A stretch of DNA of 64,000 nucleotides from Adineta ricciae (taxonomy: Eukaryota; Rotifera; Eurotatoria; Adinetida; Adinetidae): contig CAJNOJ010000034.1 in NCBI GenBank assembly GCA_905250025.1, positions 248,001 through 312,000 on the forward strand. The letters run 5' to 3'. A model generated the notes under the pieces. That model saw only the letters and a program-made list of their open reading frames with translations, was not told the DNA's origin and ran no database searches. Both the position numbers and the translations under genes were made by a program. Shown in pieces: positions 1-11,709 of the stretch (positions within the stretch are counted from its first letter, which is position 1; each line of letters begins with the position of its first letter).

Positions 1-1629
1 CTCACCAATAGCGTTACAGGATCTCAAAAGATTAAGATAAATGTTGAGGGTGGGTGAATTCAAAGGATATAAGGTATGAAATGACGTGAGAGTGAGAAAG
101 AGGTCGATGAATGTATAGCTGGAGTGGAAAATGAATATCATAGAAAGAGGAAGTTTTCATAATTTCTGAGGCAGAAATTAGCTTCCGTAACTCTTTTGCA
201 TAAAAAGATATAGCCGAAACTGCCATTTTATGCGATGCACGGCAGGAAAACAAGGAGTGGAAGCGTAGAAATTTGAATTATACTGATTTTCTATCTGTTA
301 TAGCTCTTCAACGTCCTAGGTCGATCATTCCGGCGACTGGATCCGTTGCAATCTGAGTCGGTTCCGGTACAGCTCTTCTCGATTCCGGCCGGAATTGCAC
401 AGGAAATATCCGATCAGTTCCTGACCGTTTCCAGCTCGAAGTTTGCAGGAAGCGGTCAGGAAATGACTGGAACCTACGTTTGAACTTCCGATCGGAATTC
501 GGCGGCAAGGAAATGGTCGGAAAACGAACTTATTCTTTACCGCTCTATCAGGAGAGCATGGCCAAAACTACTCTATTTATATCATCATCGTATTACGAAA
601 AGTCAGTATAGTTTATTTTTCACTAATAAGGCTCAACATTTTTCTTCTCAAAAGACATATCTAAAGCTAACTTTTTACGAGCTTTCCAACAGATATATTT
701 TTATTTTCGAAAGATCACACTGTGTTAAATTTCTTCGTAACGCGATGACATTTCTTCATAGTTTTTCAACGATTTTTGAGGGGTGCAAAAATTTTGGAAA
801 AAATCAATGTTTGTAATTTTCAATCTAATCCCATGGATTGGATGCAAATTTTCATTCTGATTCTAAATATGTAATTGGTTTGATGTTTTAAACCCATTTT
901 TACAAAGAAAATTAAGGAATACCTTTTAGCTACTAGATCCTTATAGGTTTTCTATATAATTTGTTACCGATAATTTTCAAATTGAAATCGTTAATAATAT
1001 CAGATCTAATGCTAATTCTGGACGACTATGACAAAAACTACATTATAATAATTTTATATAGTCAAATGCCTTTGAAATAGATGTAAAAAAACTCTGATTC
1101 GAAAAACAGCATCATCGCGTTACATTAGTAAAAGGCGATGTTTTTGCAGCATATGTTGTTGTTTAATTAAATCAAGCACGTCATTGCTAACCTTATGGTG
1201 TCAACTTAAGATTGTCTAATAAATGTTCCCTGTGATGTAGTGTAGATTCGCAGAAAAATACTGATCTTGTACATCACTATCAATATTTTGTCTTTTTTTC
1301 GTCATCATGTTACGAGAGGTATTTCATCAATTATTTCCAAGCAACTAGTCCAAGCGATTTGATTTTCTCAGATGACTATAGAGGGACCAGGGATATATAT
1401 GACAGTGAAGAAGAAAACTTTTTATGGTTATTAGTCTATGAGAAAAAAGTAAAAATACTCCGGCCAAAACGTCATCGCGTTACGCGCGTTCATGCGAATT
1501 TATATGCTAATGTTCGTCTCTCAAAAACTTTTACTATTTGTACGAGCCTTCATGAATTCTTATAAAATATAATAAAAATAAATTATATCACCTTTAACCA
1601 TACCATCATCGTAAATTAATCTTGTATGG
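1..1629. other. Gene-free AT-rich stretch with a recurring 14-nt motif
   Basis: I see no open reading frame here with splice partners or family similarity; the longest frames are short and low in complexity. Two features stand out. Around 308-540 the DNA is clearly more GC-rich than its surroundings and repeats short words such as CGGTCAGGAA and TTCCGG. From about 584 to 1483 a motif close to GTCATCGCGTTACG recurs at about 584, 738 (reverse strand), 1111, 1301 and 1470. Confidence 0.5.
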
Positions 1630-2541
1630 TGTAACGATAATGATATCGTTCATCTCTTTCTGTTCTTTATTCTCTCACCTCTATATCATATTATCTCCGG
1701 GTCATCTCTCTCTGTCTCTCTTCTCTATATAGGCGTGTGACTTATTGTGAAGTAGACACATTCTGGTCATGTAGAGTAGTCAATAAACATCTATACCGTG
1801 AGAAGTGGTCAGCTACTCATCCAGTTTGTCATTACATATGGTATCTTGGATGATTCATGTTTATTAAGACAGAATGAAAAAAAAGGTGCGTTCGTTTCTT
1901 TTCTTGTTTTTTTTTCTTAATACAACGTGGTTGGTTTCATGATTCTTCGCGCGATAAGCAACAAAATTTGCAACGCGTAAGTTGGAAAAAACCGTCTTCG
2001 TCCTTTAATTCTGCGATAGTTGTAAGCAAATTGGTTCTCGAATAAAGGTAAGGCTTCTTTGGCAAAATAGAAATTTGCTTTTAGTTCGACACTCTATCCG
2101 TACATTTCTCAGCGAATAGTTATTATTACGTAATATTTCGACGTACTTGTTGATCGGCATAGCTTTATGTGTCGTATTCAAAGCTAAAAATCGTTATTAC
2201 AATTATTATTTTACAGAGTCAATCAAAAAAAAGTTGCTTAAATGATCGATTTTCCGAGTCTTTGATAATATACAGGAAAATTGCCGACTTTTCAGAGGAG
2301 CTTTGAAAAGTCGTAATGTGAGAACAACAGTTGTAAAGACAAACTGGTTGAGTAGCTGACCGCTTCTCACGGTATAGATGTTTATTGACTACTCTACATG
2401 ACCAGAATGTATCTCTTTCACAATAAGACACGCGCTTATATAGAGAAGAGGAACGAGAGATCTGACCCGGAGATAGTACGATATAGAAGAGGTGAGAGAA
2501 TAAAGAACAGAAAGGGATGAACGATATCATTATTATTACAA
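1630..2541. repeat. Large imperfect inverted repeat (about 200-nt arms)
   Basis: The left arm (about 1630-1830) matches the reverse complement of the right arm (about 2338-2541) over roughly 200 nt with scattered substitutions and small indels. The best-matched core contains AATAAACATCTATACCGTGA on the left strand. A 507-nt spacer separates the arms. The layout fits a MITE or foldback element, or a locus whose transcript would fold into a long hairpin. I found no clear target-site duplication and no transposase. The long reverse frame across the right arm (2219-2725) is repeat sequence, not a recognisable protein. Confidence 0.75.
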
Positions 2542-2934
2542 CAGTCACTTTCAATGTTGATATGGCTGTGAAACATGAAAAAACTGATAACCGTAATGAG
2601 ATTTTATCTACTATTGCATAATAGTTTTGACAGAAAAGCAGTTCGAGAAGAAAAACTTTGTTTTTTTTCGCACGCGTATGGATTTTATGAGCGACAGCCA
2701 AAGAATCTTTAATATATATGATCATTTCTTGAAAAATACCTATGAATTGTGATTGACGTCTATTGAAGGAGCATTACGGTTGAATAATTTTCTGATGAAC
2801 AACTGTGGCCAATTACACAATAGACATTTGACGAAGCTTTATTTTGAGCTTTTTCAGATTAACACATATATTTGCTGAGCTCGTGTTCATACATTACCGA
2901 TTACTTTCCAATTACAATAATTGTGTTATAAACG
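2542..2934. other. Intergenic, probable 5' flank of the ART gene
   Basis: AT-rich sequence between the inverted repeat and the next gene. I see no coding potential and no distinctive regulatory motif that I can support. Confidence 0.4.
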
Positions 2935-3996
2935 ATGCCACCATTATCGAATGAAGATTCTATTCATTACATATGGATGTATGTTTCAAAAAGACAGGAT
3001 AATCTGAAATCTTCTCATGATGAATGGAAGTCATATTCAGAAGTGAGTATTCATATTCTGGAGGAAGCATTAGCAGCTGGCGAAAGCAAAGTTAAACTGG
3101 ACGCAGGCCTAGTTGATCTTCAACAACTAATACAATATTCTCATGATGACACTGACAAAAAAGTTGCTATCAAGCGACTTAAACGTGATGATAATGAAAA
3201 GCGACTACGCAAAAATCGATTTATATCAAATCCGTCGTTCGTGAGGAATATGAACCAATACATTGGTGTTTATTGGGTTTTGTTTATGACTGAAGTTCGA
3301 AAGTTTCTTCGGTTGAAAGACAATGACTTTCCATCTCAAAATCAAACGATTATACTAGAAATTGTGGACAAAGCAATCAGTGGTATCATGGAAGAAGGAG
3401 CAAATATGGGCAAGCAGTGTGAAGCTGAATGGATTGGAAGACAATTGACGAAAACAAGAGGCAGAGGGATGGCAGACGTATGGGAATGTTGTGCTAAACT
3501 ATATGCAAAGGAGAGTTTCCTTTATGAAAATGTGCATCAAGCAATGGATTTTGTCGGTCAGCCGGATCATGAAATGGTTTGGTTTAGCAAGATTCGCACA
3601 TTGGGTCCATTCTGTTTATTACTCTGGGATAATCCGTTACGTGACAAAGTAATCAAAATAAACACAAAAATCTATCGAGGAGTAGATTTATCTGCAGCCG
3701 AGCTTGATTCATACAAAAACGAATGTTTTGAACAATCAAAGTCTACGTTCATCTTATCGTCATTTACATCATGCAGTAGAAACAACTTCATTGCTGACCG
3801 ATTTGGTAATACACTACTGATCTTTGAAATAAAACAAGCAGCGACATTTGACCTTGCGCCATTTTCCAATTATCCAGAAGAGGAAGAAGAAGTATTTTAC
3901 CCTGGATCTCAATTTATTATCGAAAATGTGGTATTTAACACAGCACAGAAAAAATATGTGGTAAATATAAGTGTACAATATAAGCATGGTCAGTGA
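2935..3996 (+). CDS. WWE-like domain + NAD-dependent mono-ADP-ribosyltransferase
   Basis: Single-exon gene, 353 aa. Residues about 12-82 look like a WWE domain: spaced Trp/Tyr residues, a Leu-Glu-Glu-Ala segment, then Lys-Val-Lys-Leu-Asp and Val-Asp-Leu-Gln. The C-terminal 140 residues match the arginine-type (R-S-E) ADP-ribosyltransferase fold: YRGV carries the NAD-binding Arg, SSFTSCS is the Ser-Thr-Ser-like motif, and EEEEEVFYPGSQF carries the E-x-E catalytic glutamates. The family transfers ADP-ribose from NAD to protein side chains, and WWE domains often bind poly/iso-ADP-ribose. I see no signal peptide, so it is probably intracellular. All three catalytic motifs are present, so it is likely active. 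The start is the first ATG before the WWE Trp. The exact substrate cannot be inferred. Confidence 0.82.
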   Translation: MPPLSNEDSIHYIWMYVSKRQDNLKSSHDEWKSYSEVSIHILEEALAAGESKVKLDAGLVDLQQLIQYSHDDTDKKVAIKRLKRDDNEKRLRKNRFISNPSFVRNMNQYIGVYWVLFMTEVRKFLRLKDNDFPSQNQTIILEIVDKAISGIMEEGANMGKQCEAEWIGRQLTKTRGRGMADVWECCAKLYAKESFLYENVHQAMDFVGQPDHEMVWFSKIRTLGPFCLLLWDNPLRDKVIKINTKIYRGVDLSAAELDSYKNECFEQSKSTFILSSFTSCSRNNFIADRFGNTLLIFEIKQAATFDLAPFSNYPEEEEEVFYPGSQFIIENVVFNTAQKKYVVNISVQYKHGQ

Positions 3997-4384
3997 ATAC
4001 TATTTGAAAGTTACTCGAAAGATTTTAGTTCTCTTTCTTCGTACAGTAATAATATACGTGATCGCTTCGAACACAAAGCCGGACGATCGTGATCATAATC
4101 AAATGAGTTTCTTACGCTGACTATTATCGAAAAGGAAACTAGTTTTGAAGTAATTCTCGCGGAAGTTCGAATTCAAAGAATGTTCAAATATGCCTATCTC
4201 AGTAGAAGATTAAGGAGGAAGTAGCACGTGGTGTCGACGAACGAAGATTTGGGTATGAGTTTAGAAAGTATTGATAGGTACACCCACAACGTGTGACCTC
4301 GGTTTGGTTCATTTTTCTTTTCACATAAACATGATACACGTCGAATTGAATTTCACACATATATGAATAGCATCGTTTTTAGAT
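3997..4384. other. Intergenic between the ART gene and the first IAP gene
   Basis: About 390 bp of AT-rich sequence holding the 3' end of the ART transcript and the upstream region of the first IAP gene. No gene or structured element seen. Confidence 0.4.
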
Positions 4385-6407
4385 ATGAATACTTTACTAT
4401 CTTCTGTATCTATAGTGACCGACATAACCACTGATCAACTTAAAACTGCATTCATTTATACAACCATGAAACAGTCTTTTGATACACAATTTATGCCAAA
4501 AAAGAGTTTGAACAGTCGTTTAATGTCGAGTATTGCAAACAAACTTACAAAATCACAAGTTTTGACAAACCCAATACAAAAGAAGCAAAATGTATACTCA
4601 AACATAGAAATGCAAGCAGCTGGATTTTCTTACACAGGCTTAGAAGACACCGCTCGTTGCCAAGCTTGCGGACTAGAAGTGTCCGAATGGACAGCGGATA
4701 TGAAGCCATTTACTATTCATAAGCAACGAAGTCCAGCATGTGCTTATGTTCGGTCGATGATGCCTGACAAGCCGATCATAACTCCAGTGACGATCATGTC
4801 AACAACAGACGGTGACTACAATCCAGCAAAACGACAAAAGAAAGATCTTACCGACGAAATTTGTGAGAGTACTGTGCTGACAGAAATAACTCTGTTATCA
4901 GAGGCACGGCGAAGATCGTTTTCTCACTGGCCTTCACACATGTGTCCTTCGAGTGCACAAATGGTTGAAGCGGGCTTCTTTTGTTGTAATGTTGGTGATC
5001 GAGTGATATGCTTGTATTGCAATCTGATCTGTCAACAGTGGACTCCTCAAACGGATGACCCAAGTGAGATTCATAAAAAACTCTCACCAAAGTGTCCGTA
5101 TGTGATCTCAAAGGCAAAACGTCGACAGGGTCGAACGATTTTTATACTGAACGATGCGAATATCAGAGAAGGTATGGGTGACGTGACTGTCAATGATCCA
5201 TTTCGATGTAATGAAATGGTATACACTGCTGCATGTCATACTGCTTATATAGAAATTCCACGTCGACAGGCATCGTTTGAGACATGGCCAAACGAAAATC
5301 TTCCGCCCGTCGATGAATTAGTACGAGCAGGCTTCTTCTATACAGGCTCTAAGACAGTCGTCACTTGTTTTTACTGCAATGGATCATTACAAAACTGGGG
5401 TCCGAACGATAATCCAACGATTGAACATGCGCGTTGGTTTCCAAATTGTGCCTATGCTAAGCAGCTTTGTGGCGTTGAGTTGTACAAAAAGATTCAAGAA
5501 TCGAAAAAAGCTCAACAAGGTTTGATCTCGCTTGACACATAAGAGTAGTGGATTGTGTATTCTGTAATTTAGAGAGAGCAAAAGCAAACGATACTACTAA
5601 ACAAGACAGAAATGCGAACAGTACTGTGGGCAGAGGACAATTGATTATACCTGATGAAAGTGCTTTATCACGATTCGTGGCCGCTCGACTTGATCTGCCT
5701 ATCTCTCAAAGGCTACTCATTCGGGAGTTCAAACTATCATTAATTAAACGTTGTTGGGAGGATCAGCTAAAATTGAAACGTAATATAAACTTTCATACAT
5801 AGATCTTTCGGAAAATTATTACACAAAATTCTTTTTACGTTTTGTGTTGCAGATGATGACTACCTTGATCAAATCGACCTATTCATCTGTTGTATTATTC
5901 TTCAACGACAGATCGATTGTATTGGTGGAAAGAAAGAGAACATTATCGTGCCGAGTGTAACCATGAAGAAATTTCGTGAACAAGAGCAAGCTGGTATGCA
6001 AACTGAAAAACACTAGATAAGTCTATTGCTATACTTATGTCATTATAGATGCTGCTGCACGCGAACAATCGGCTGCTACGAATACAGAAACGAATGTTTC
6101 TAATACCACAGATATTGAAATGACGACGTCATCTGCAAGTAGCACTACTAGTGATCAAAACATGGAACAATCAGTTGACAGTGCGCAAAATGGAAAAGAT
6201 AAAAATAGATCAGTTGCAAGAAAATCGGACGATAGTCAAACAGAAATTCCTACGGCGAATCTGTGTGTTCTTTGTTTGGAAGAGGAAAGACGTCTTGCCT
6301 GTATCCCATGCGGTCATCTTGCTACCTGTGTCCCGTGTGGTCATTCTCTTCGATCGTGTCCAATATGCCGTACGAATATTGATGCTTTTATGCGGATATA
6401 TGTGTGA
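4385..6407 (+). CDS. Inhibitor-of-apoptosis protein, copy A (BIRx3-UBA-like-RING, XIAP architecture)
   Basis: Exons 4385-5519, 5573-5779, 5853-5993 and 6049-6407 join in phase to 613 aa. Three BIR zinc folds occur in exon 1. BIR1 is short: it has the C-x2-C...H...C core but lacks the usual N-terminal Arg/Trp-Pro helix. BIR2 and BIR3 begin with FSHWP and FETWP. Exons 2-3 encode a helical segment (RFVAARLDLP...KRCWEDQL) lying where IAPs carry a UBA domain, and aligning loosely with the cIAP UBA. The C-terminal RING has all eight ligands (CVLC, PCGH, C..C, CPIC). Family role: caspase inhibition and E3 ubiquitin ligation in the cytosol. The N-terminal 60 residues before BIR1 are unlike copies B and C, so the start is less certain. 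First of three tandem paralogues. Confidence 0.87.
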
Positions 6408-8880
6408 AGAAATGTTTCTCACATTTATTTCCCTCAATTGACCGACTTGTTTTTACTATTTTTTAAGCACTTTCGAAGATACAATCTTCGATGTTGCTAA
6501 TCATCATCCCAATTCTACAAAGTAGTGCGAAAGATTCTGGATTGAACGTCTCTCAGTCTGTCATTGTTGAATATAGTGAGAAAATTCCCGTAGACGACAG
6601 ATCAAGAAAAAAGTATGAGTCAGGTGTTAAGTTTGTATGAGCAACCGGGAGCGTTCTCATAGGAGTATCATTAAGAGGGAGAGTACTTACTCATCATATG
6701 TTTTGTGAAGTTCGATGTAATTAGTGCTTCGAATTTTCGGCTTCTCGTCTTTCAAATTATAGGCATCCTCGATATAGACTTCATCCTGACGAATAGTCTC
6801 GTCAACATGTATTAATACAAAAAGTGTGTTTTCACAAGATTCAGCTAAGGTTTCGATATGTATACGTATCGCTGTATATACGTATTTCACAAACGACAGA
6901 CATGTAGTCAGTCGCTTATCGAGTACTAAGCATATAAAAACGCTTTAAGCTATCATTCAAACCATTTTTAGAGCTCAGCTGACTTTTTATTTTTATGACT
7001 TTTCCAAATACATTCAGAATATTCGAGAACTGTTTGAGCACATCGTGGAAAAGTAAAAGAAAAACAGAGAGCTACTAAATGACATTTGTCCACATATACG
7101 GAGAAATGAAGACGAGAGCTGAGAGAAGCGAATCTAATATAATTCGCAGCGCTAATCTTACCAATCAGCTAAGCAGTTTTTTTGTATAGAAACTATATTG
7201 AAAATCAAATTTTTTACAGAAAAATACTTGATGAGCTCCACGTTCACTTCGGTTAGCAAACAGAGAAGTTCAATGGATAATAGTTGCAAGATGGTATAGC
7301 AAAGTCTATTGTCTTTTCTAAGCAGGATACGGTTCTACTCGTTTTATTTTCGATCTCAATTTATACTAAAGTAACATTCTATCCAGAAACTTTCGCACCA
7401 CTCATTTGTTTTTTAATCATGATTTCTTTTGTTTTACATATCTCTACGCTACCATCGCCAGTCATAGCGATTAAGCAATGGTTTGTTGTCAATATGTTTA
7501 GTACTTCAAAGCACTATCGGTTTTTGTTAGTTCTTTTGCATATTGAAATAAACTGCTTAAATATTATGAGCAAACTTTTCGAACCTTCATCGGTTTCCTA
7601 TCGAAATCCATACTACATCGTGAAATGAAAAGTATCAAACATATCACGCACATCGGAATATTCTTTAACAAAGTATAGCATAGTGAGTTGCATACATTAT
7701 TAAACTTCTTCTTTATATAACTAGCAACAGTTGGTGTAAGATAACGCGCACATTTGTCAGGTAAAAAACCTTCATATTCTTTTTGCATTATATATATGAG
7801 GGAAAAAACGACCGACAATGGTCAAAACAAAATGTCAAACCATAAACACTGTATGCATGAGCCAACACAAGGGATATAACATTGCGATCCGAATCGTCGA
7901 TGGATAGTGATCGCGACAGACGACTTCGGATCTCAGTCGTTCAAGTTCGTTCACGATGTTCATTAGAATCGAGATATCGCTCAAGGTATCGATTTATGCT
8001 CTTGAAATATAATGACTAGCAGTAGAGAAAGATACTGCTCGATTATAGTATCAGAACATCATTGTTAGCAATGCATTCATAGCTACTCTATATGAGTTTC
8101 GCTTAGTAAAACATTTTTAGCGTAAAACACGAGTATAAGCGTCGAGCCTTGTCAGTTCATGACTACTTCTTTCGAATAATATGTACAATAGTGAGTTGTA
8201 AAAAAATTGATGCGACACCTTCTCCAGTTACTAATAATGAATGACCAATTTCCTGCTCTTTTCTTCATTTGAAAACCATCAAGAGAAATTAGAATATCAT
8301 TTACAGTTTCGACACAAAGAAATAGCCCTGTCCATTAATTAAATTGCTTGAGGGCACACTGTTTCGTTACTAATAGATTGTGAAACATTTCTATTGCTAT
8401 ATTCGCACGCATGTCTTAAAATCGACCACATTGAATATTGACAATTTCAAAATTGTTTTCATCGTGCTGTAAAGAAAAGGAAAAAGCAAAATCAACGGTG
8501 TTTTTTTCTTCCATTATTTCACGTTTCTACAACAATCATATGTATAAACCAATACACGTCAAGATATTAGTCAATAGAATTTTCCTCCTTATCATTTTTT
8601 TGGAATATACCTATTTGTATAGGAGCATTTATAAAGAACTTGCCACACTCAGTGTTTGCGATAGTACACAGCTGTTTCTAGTGTATTCTGCATTTCAGCT
8701 GATGTATCTCCACATTCCGTACAAACTATCATTTCTAGAAATTGTCTGTTTTTACTTAAGTATTCTTCGATTGTTCTAAACACATATTTTTAGTTTCTTC
8801 GTGTCTTAGTGAAGATTCTATCTCATCATAGCTGCTATTTACATTGTAGAATTCAATTTCCTCCTTGCTGTTGCTAATCA
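6408..8880. other. 2.5-kb spacer between IAP copies A and B
   Basis: Several frames of 60-115 codons occur on both strands, but they are AT-biased, lack family features and do not splice to anything. I see no BIR or RING remnant. The final part presumably contains the promoter of copy B. Confidence 0.45.
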
Positions 8881-10830
8881 ATGATGCAAACAAAACATAT
8901 CTGTCAACATGGATCTTCACATATGTCAAGATTAAGTGCAAATGTCTGCTCCAAATCACTTCTCAATAATAAAAAGTGTAAACTTATGCGTGATCTATGT
9001 CTTCAGCTGAACAAAAAACAAGGTGTACATTCAAACATTGCAATGCGAGCAGCAGGCTTTTCCTATACTGGCGATGCAGATACTGCTCGCTGTGATACAT
9101 GTGCACTGGAAGTATCCAACTGGACACTAAATATGAAACCGTTCACCATTCATGCACAACGAAGTCCGAAATGCGAATTTGTTCGTTCTAGGCAACCGTC
9201 CGACATAACAACTTTATCACCCATACACGCTACAATACAATGCACATCATCTTCACCATCACATGATGAAGATAGGCCATCCAAACGACAAAAGATAGAT
9301 CCTCCACTGGCGTCTATGTGTTCAAATACGTGGGTGGAAACGGAAACTTTGAAAGAAATTCGTCGACGAACGTTCTCACACTGGCCTAAGCGATCATCAC
9401 CATCGGTCGAACATATGATTGAAGCAGGTTTCTTCAGCTGTAACATCGGTGATCGTGTGATATGCATATACTGTAACATAATCTGCCAACAATGGATGCA
9501 ATACACGGACGATCCTCGGGAAGTGCATAGAATCCTATCACCACAATGTCCATATGTCACTGGAATACTAACACAAGCATCTACATCATCAATTCCTATT
9601 TTAAATGATAAATCTAATGAAAAAGCCGCTCTTGATATTGATAATATCACCCAATTTGGCCATATAGTAACTGCGAATGCATGTCATGCTTCTTACAAAG
9701 AAGTACATAAACGATATGCGTCATTCGAGCAATGGTCCAGTTCGAGTACGCCGTCAGTTGACGATCTAGTCAATGCTGGATTTTTCTATAGTGGAACGGG
9801 ATCACAAGTGACATGTTTCTATTGTAACGGATCTTTACAAAATTGGGGGTCAACTGATAATCCAAAGGTAGAACATGCGCGGTGGTTTCCACATTGTGCT
9901 TATGTCAGGCAGTTATGCGGAACAAAACTTTATAGAGATATTCGAAGAGCGCAGCAAGATTACAAAGGTACACGGAATTGTTTCAGTAAAATATTGGTTA
10001 ACGAACGAATTATTCGTTCAAATTTTAGAACATGCTGAAGCGAATAAATTAAATGGCAGTAATCAGATGACAACAGTCGCTGCAGATAAGAAAAAATCGA
10101 ATACCATCGATGAAGTCACATTGGCCCGGTTCGTAGCTGCTCGACTCGATTTACCATGTTCACAAAGATTACTTGATCAAAACTTCAAATTGTCCATTAT
10201 CAAGCGTTGTTGGGAGGATCAACTTCGTTTGAAAAGTAAGCTATAGGAGATACTGACACTGAATGAAACGTAACTCATTCTAATCTTTATTCTCAACTCT
10301 TTAGACAATGATTTCGACAGTGAGATCGATCTATTCATTGCTTGCACAATACTTCAAAAACAAATTCAATACATTGATGGCCAAAAAGATAAGATTCTTG
10401 TACCGAGCGTTGCATTAAGAAAAGTAGACGAACGAGGACAAACAGGTAATGACAATTCTTTTATACACAGAACTCAATACTGATAGAAATGTTACTTTTA
10501 GAAAATCTTCAAACTAAACAGACGACAGCTGAATTAGCAGTGGAAAAGGCATCGAATTCTATTAGTGCTGAAATGACTGCATCTTTTGACAAGAAATCAG
10601 AATTTGCTGACAGGAACTCAAGCAAACTGGACGAGATTAAGTCAGATAGTACTACGAAAAACGTCGTTCCGAAAAAATCTGATCCTTGTGTTTTATGCTT
10701 GACTGAAGAGAAATGTCTGGCTTTCATGCCTTGTGGACATGTAGCCACGTGTGTACCATGTGGGCATTCTCTTAGATCGTGCCCCATGTGCCGCACAGAA
10801 ACAAAAGCTTTTCTACGTGTATATTTGTGA
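8881..10830 (+). CDS. Inhibitor-of-apoptosis protein, copy B (BIRx3-UBA-like-RING)
   Basis: Exons 8881-9967, 10029-10235, 10305-10445 and 10502-10830 join in phase to 587 aa. Exons 2 and 3 are 207 and 141 nt, exactly as in copies A and C. BIR1 has CDTCALEVSNW with downstream His and Cys; BIR2 starts FSHWP; BIR3 carries CFYCNGSLQNWG. The UBA-like exons contain RFVAARLDLPCSQ and KRCWEDQLRLK. The RING is CVLC...MPCGH...CVPCGH...CPMC. Exon 4 has a Ser/Lys-rich linker of about 60 residues before the RING. The start is the first ATG in frame; the 47 residues ahead of BIR1 are not conserved. Positions 9016-9553 are almost identical to copy C, while the BIR2-BIR3 linker and the termini differ. Confidence 0.87.
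9016..9553 (+). repeat. Near-identical tract shared with 11788-12325 (IAP B side)
   Basis: 538 bp aligned without gaps to copy C, with two substitutions seen by eye: 9073 (G here, A in C; Asp/Asn) and 9474 (T here, C in C; silent). It covers BIR1 through the end of BIR2. Similarity drops sharply at both ends, which fits a gene-conversion tract. Confidence 0.9.
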
Positions 10831-11709
10831 TATTTTCTTATTTATTTTTTGAAAAGAATGTAACGAGCTGTTGCCGTTAAAACAACAGTTCCACTCACGC
10901 AAATATGAAAAGTCACTCGGAATAATCTGAAGGAAAATTGTTTGTCAGTATAGATTTCATTTCAACCAAGAGCTTTTCAGCAAATATTCAGTCGGCATGA
11001 AGCTGTTATGCAACACAACAAAGACATCTATTGATCTTTAAAATAATTTTTACCTTTATGAAATATATTTCCTATTTGATACTTGTTTTCCAATGGTTAT
11101 TTACCTGTAGCCAATTGGAGAACAGAGAACAAGCTTGGAAAAATCCAAGTAAGATACTTTAAAATATTTCTTTTTCTCTCATTCGTCCTGTATATATAAC
11201 CAGTCAAAATTTAAGTTGCACCACGTCCAATCTGTTTCTACTTTTTTCACATGTATACCTACATTCAAATTGTGTAGTTGAATTATTGTTGGTATAAAAA
11301 CCAACCACTATGGTAGCAGTGCTCTTTTATACCATAAACTGATGCATTCCTTCGATACTGTTTACTTTACATGAAATGTTGCGGATATTCAACATTTGTT
11401 TCTTAGCATGTCTAGGTTTCAGATTTTCAGATTAGTCAGTCTTTCCTAAGATCGATTTCGGGATCTATTTCACGCAGCATACGAATAAGTTGCGTAAAAT
11501 TTTCGTTAAATATTCGCCGATTATGATTGCCCATATTTTCATTGGAAATGGCTCCATTGAAATCATTGGCACATCTGATCTTAAGGTGATGTTTTTTTTA
11601 AATTTCTGTTATGGCCCAGAAGGTAATCTGGAGTGAATCTACAATTCATCTCTCGGCATCCGTATGATCATAATCGATTTATCTTTTATTTAGATACTTT
11701 TCGACACAT
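10831..11709. other. Spacer between IAP copies B and C
   Basis: About 880 bp with no gene that I can support. It holds the 3' flank of copy B and the promoter region of copy C. Stretches near 11440-11600 have a slightly more balanced composition but no open frame with family features. Confidence 0.4.

Noticed and set aside
2219-2725. 168-codon reverse-strand open frame
   Set aside because: It covers the right arm of the inverted repeat and reads as low-complexity Ser/Phe/Ile sequence without domain features.
7284-7628. 114-codon forward frame between IAP copies A and B, hydrophobic
   Set aside because: AT-driven Ile/Phe/Leu content, no recognisable membrane-protein pattern and no splice continuation.
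9150-9650. 166-codon reverse-strand open frame, with a near-identical 138-codon partner at 11922-12338
   Set aside because: Both lie antisense to the BIR1-BIR2 coding exons, and are similar to each other only because the two IAP genes share the converted tract. No splice sites or family features of their own.
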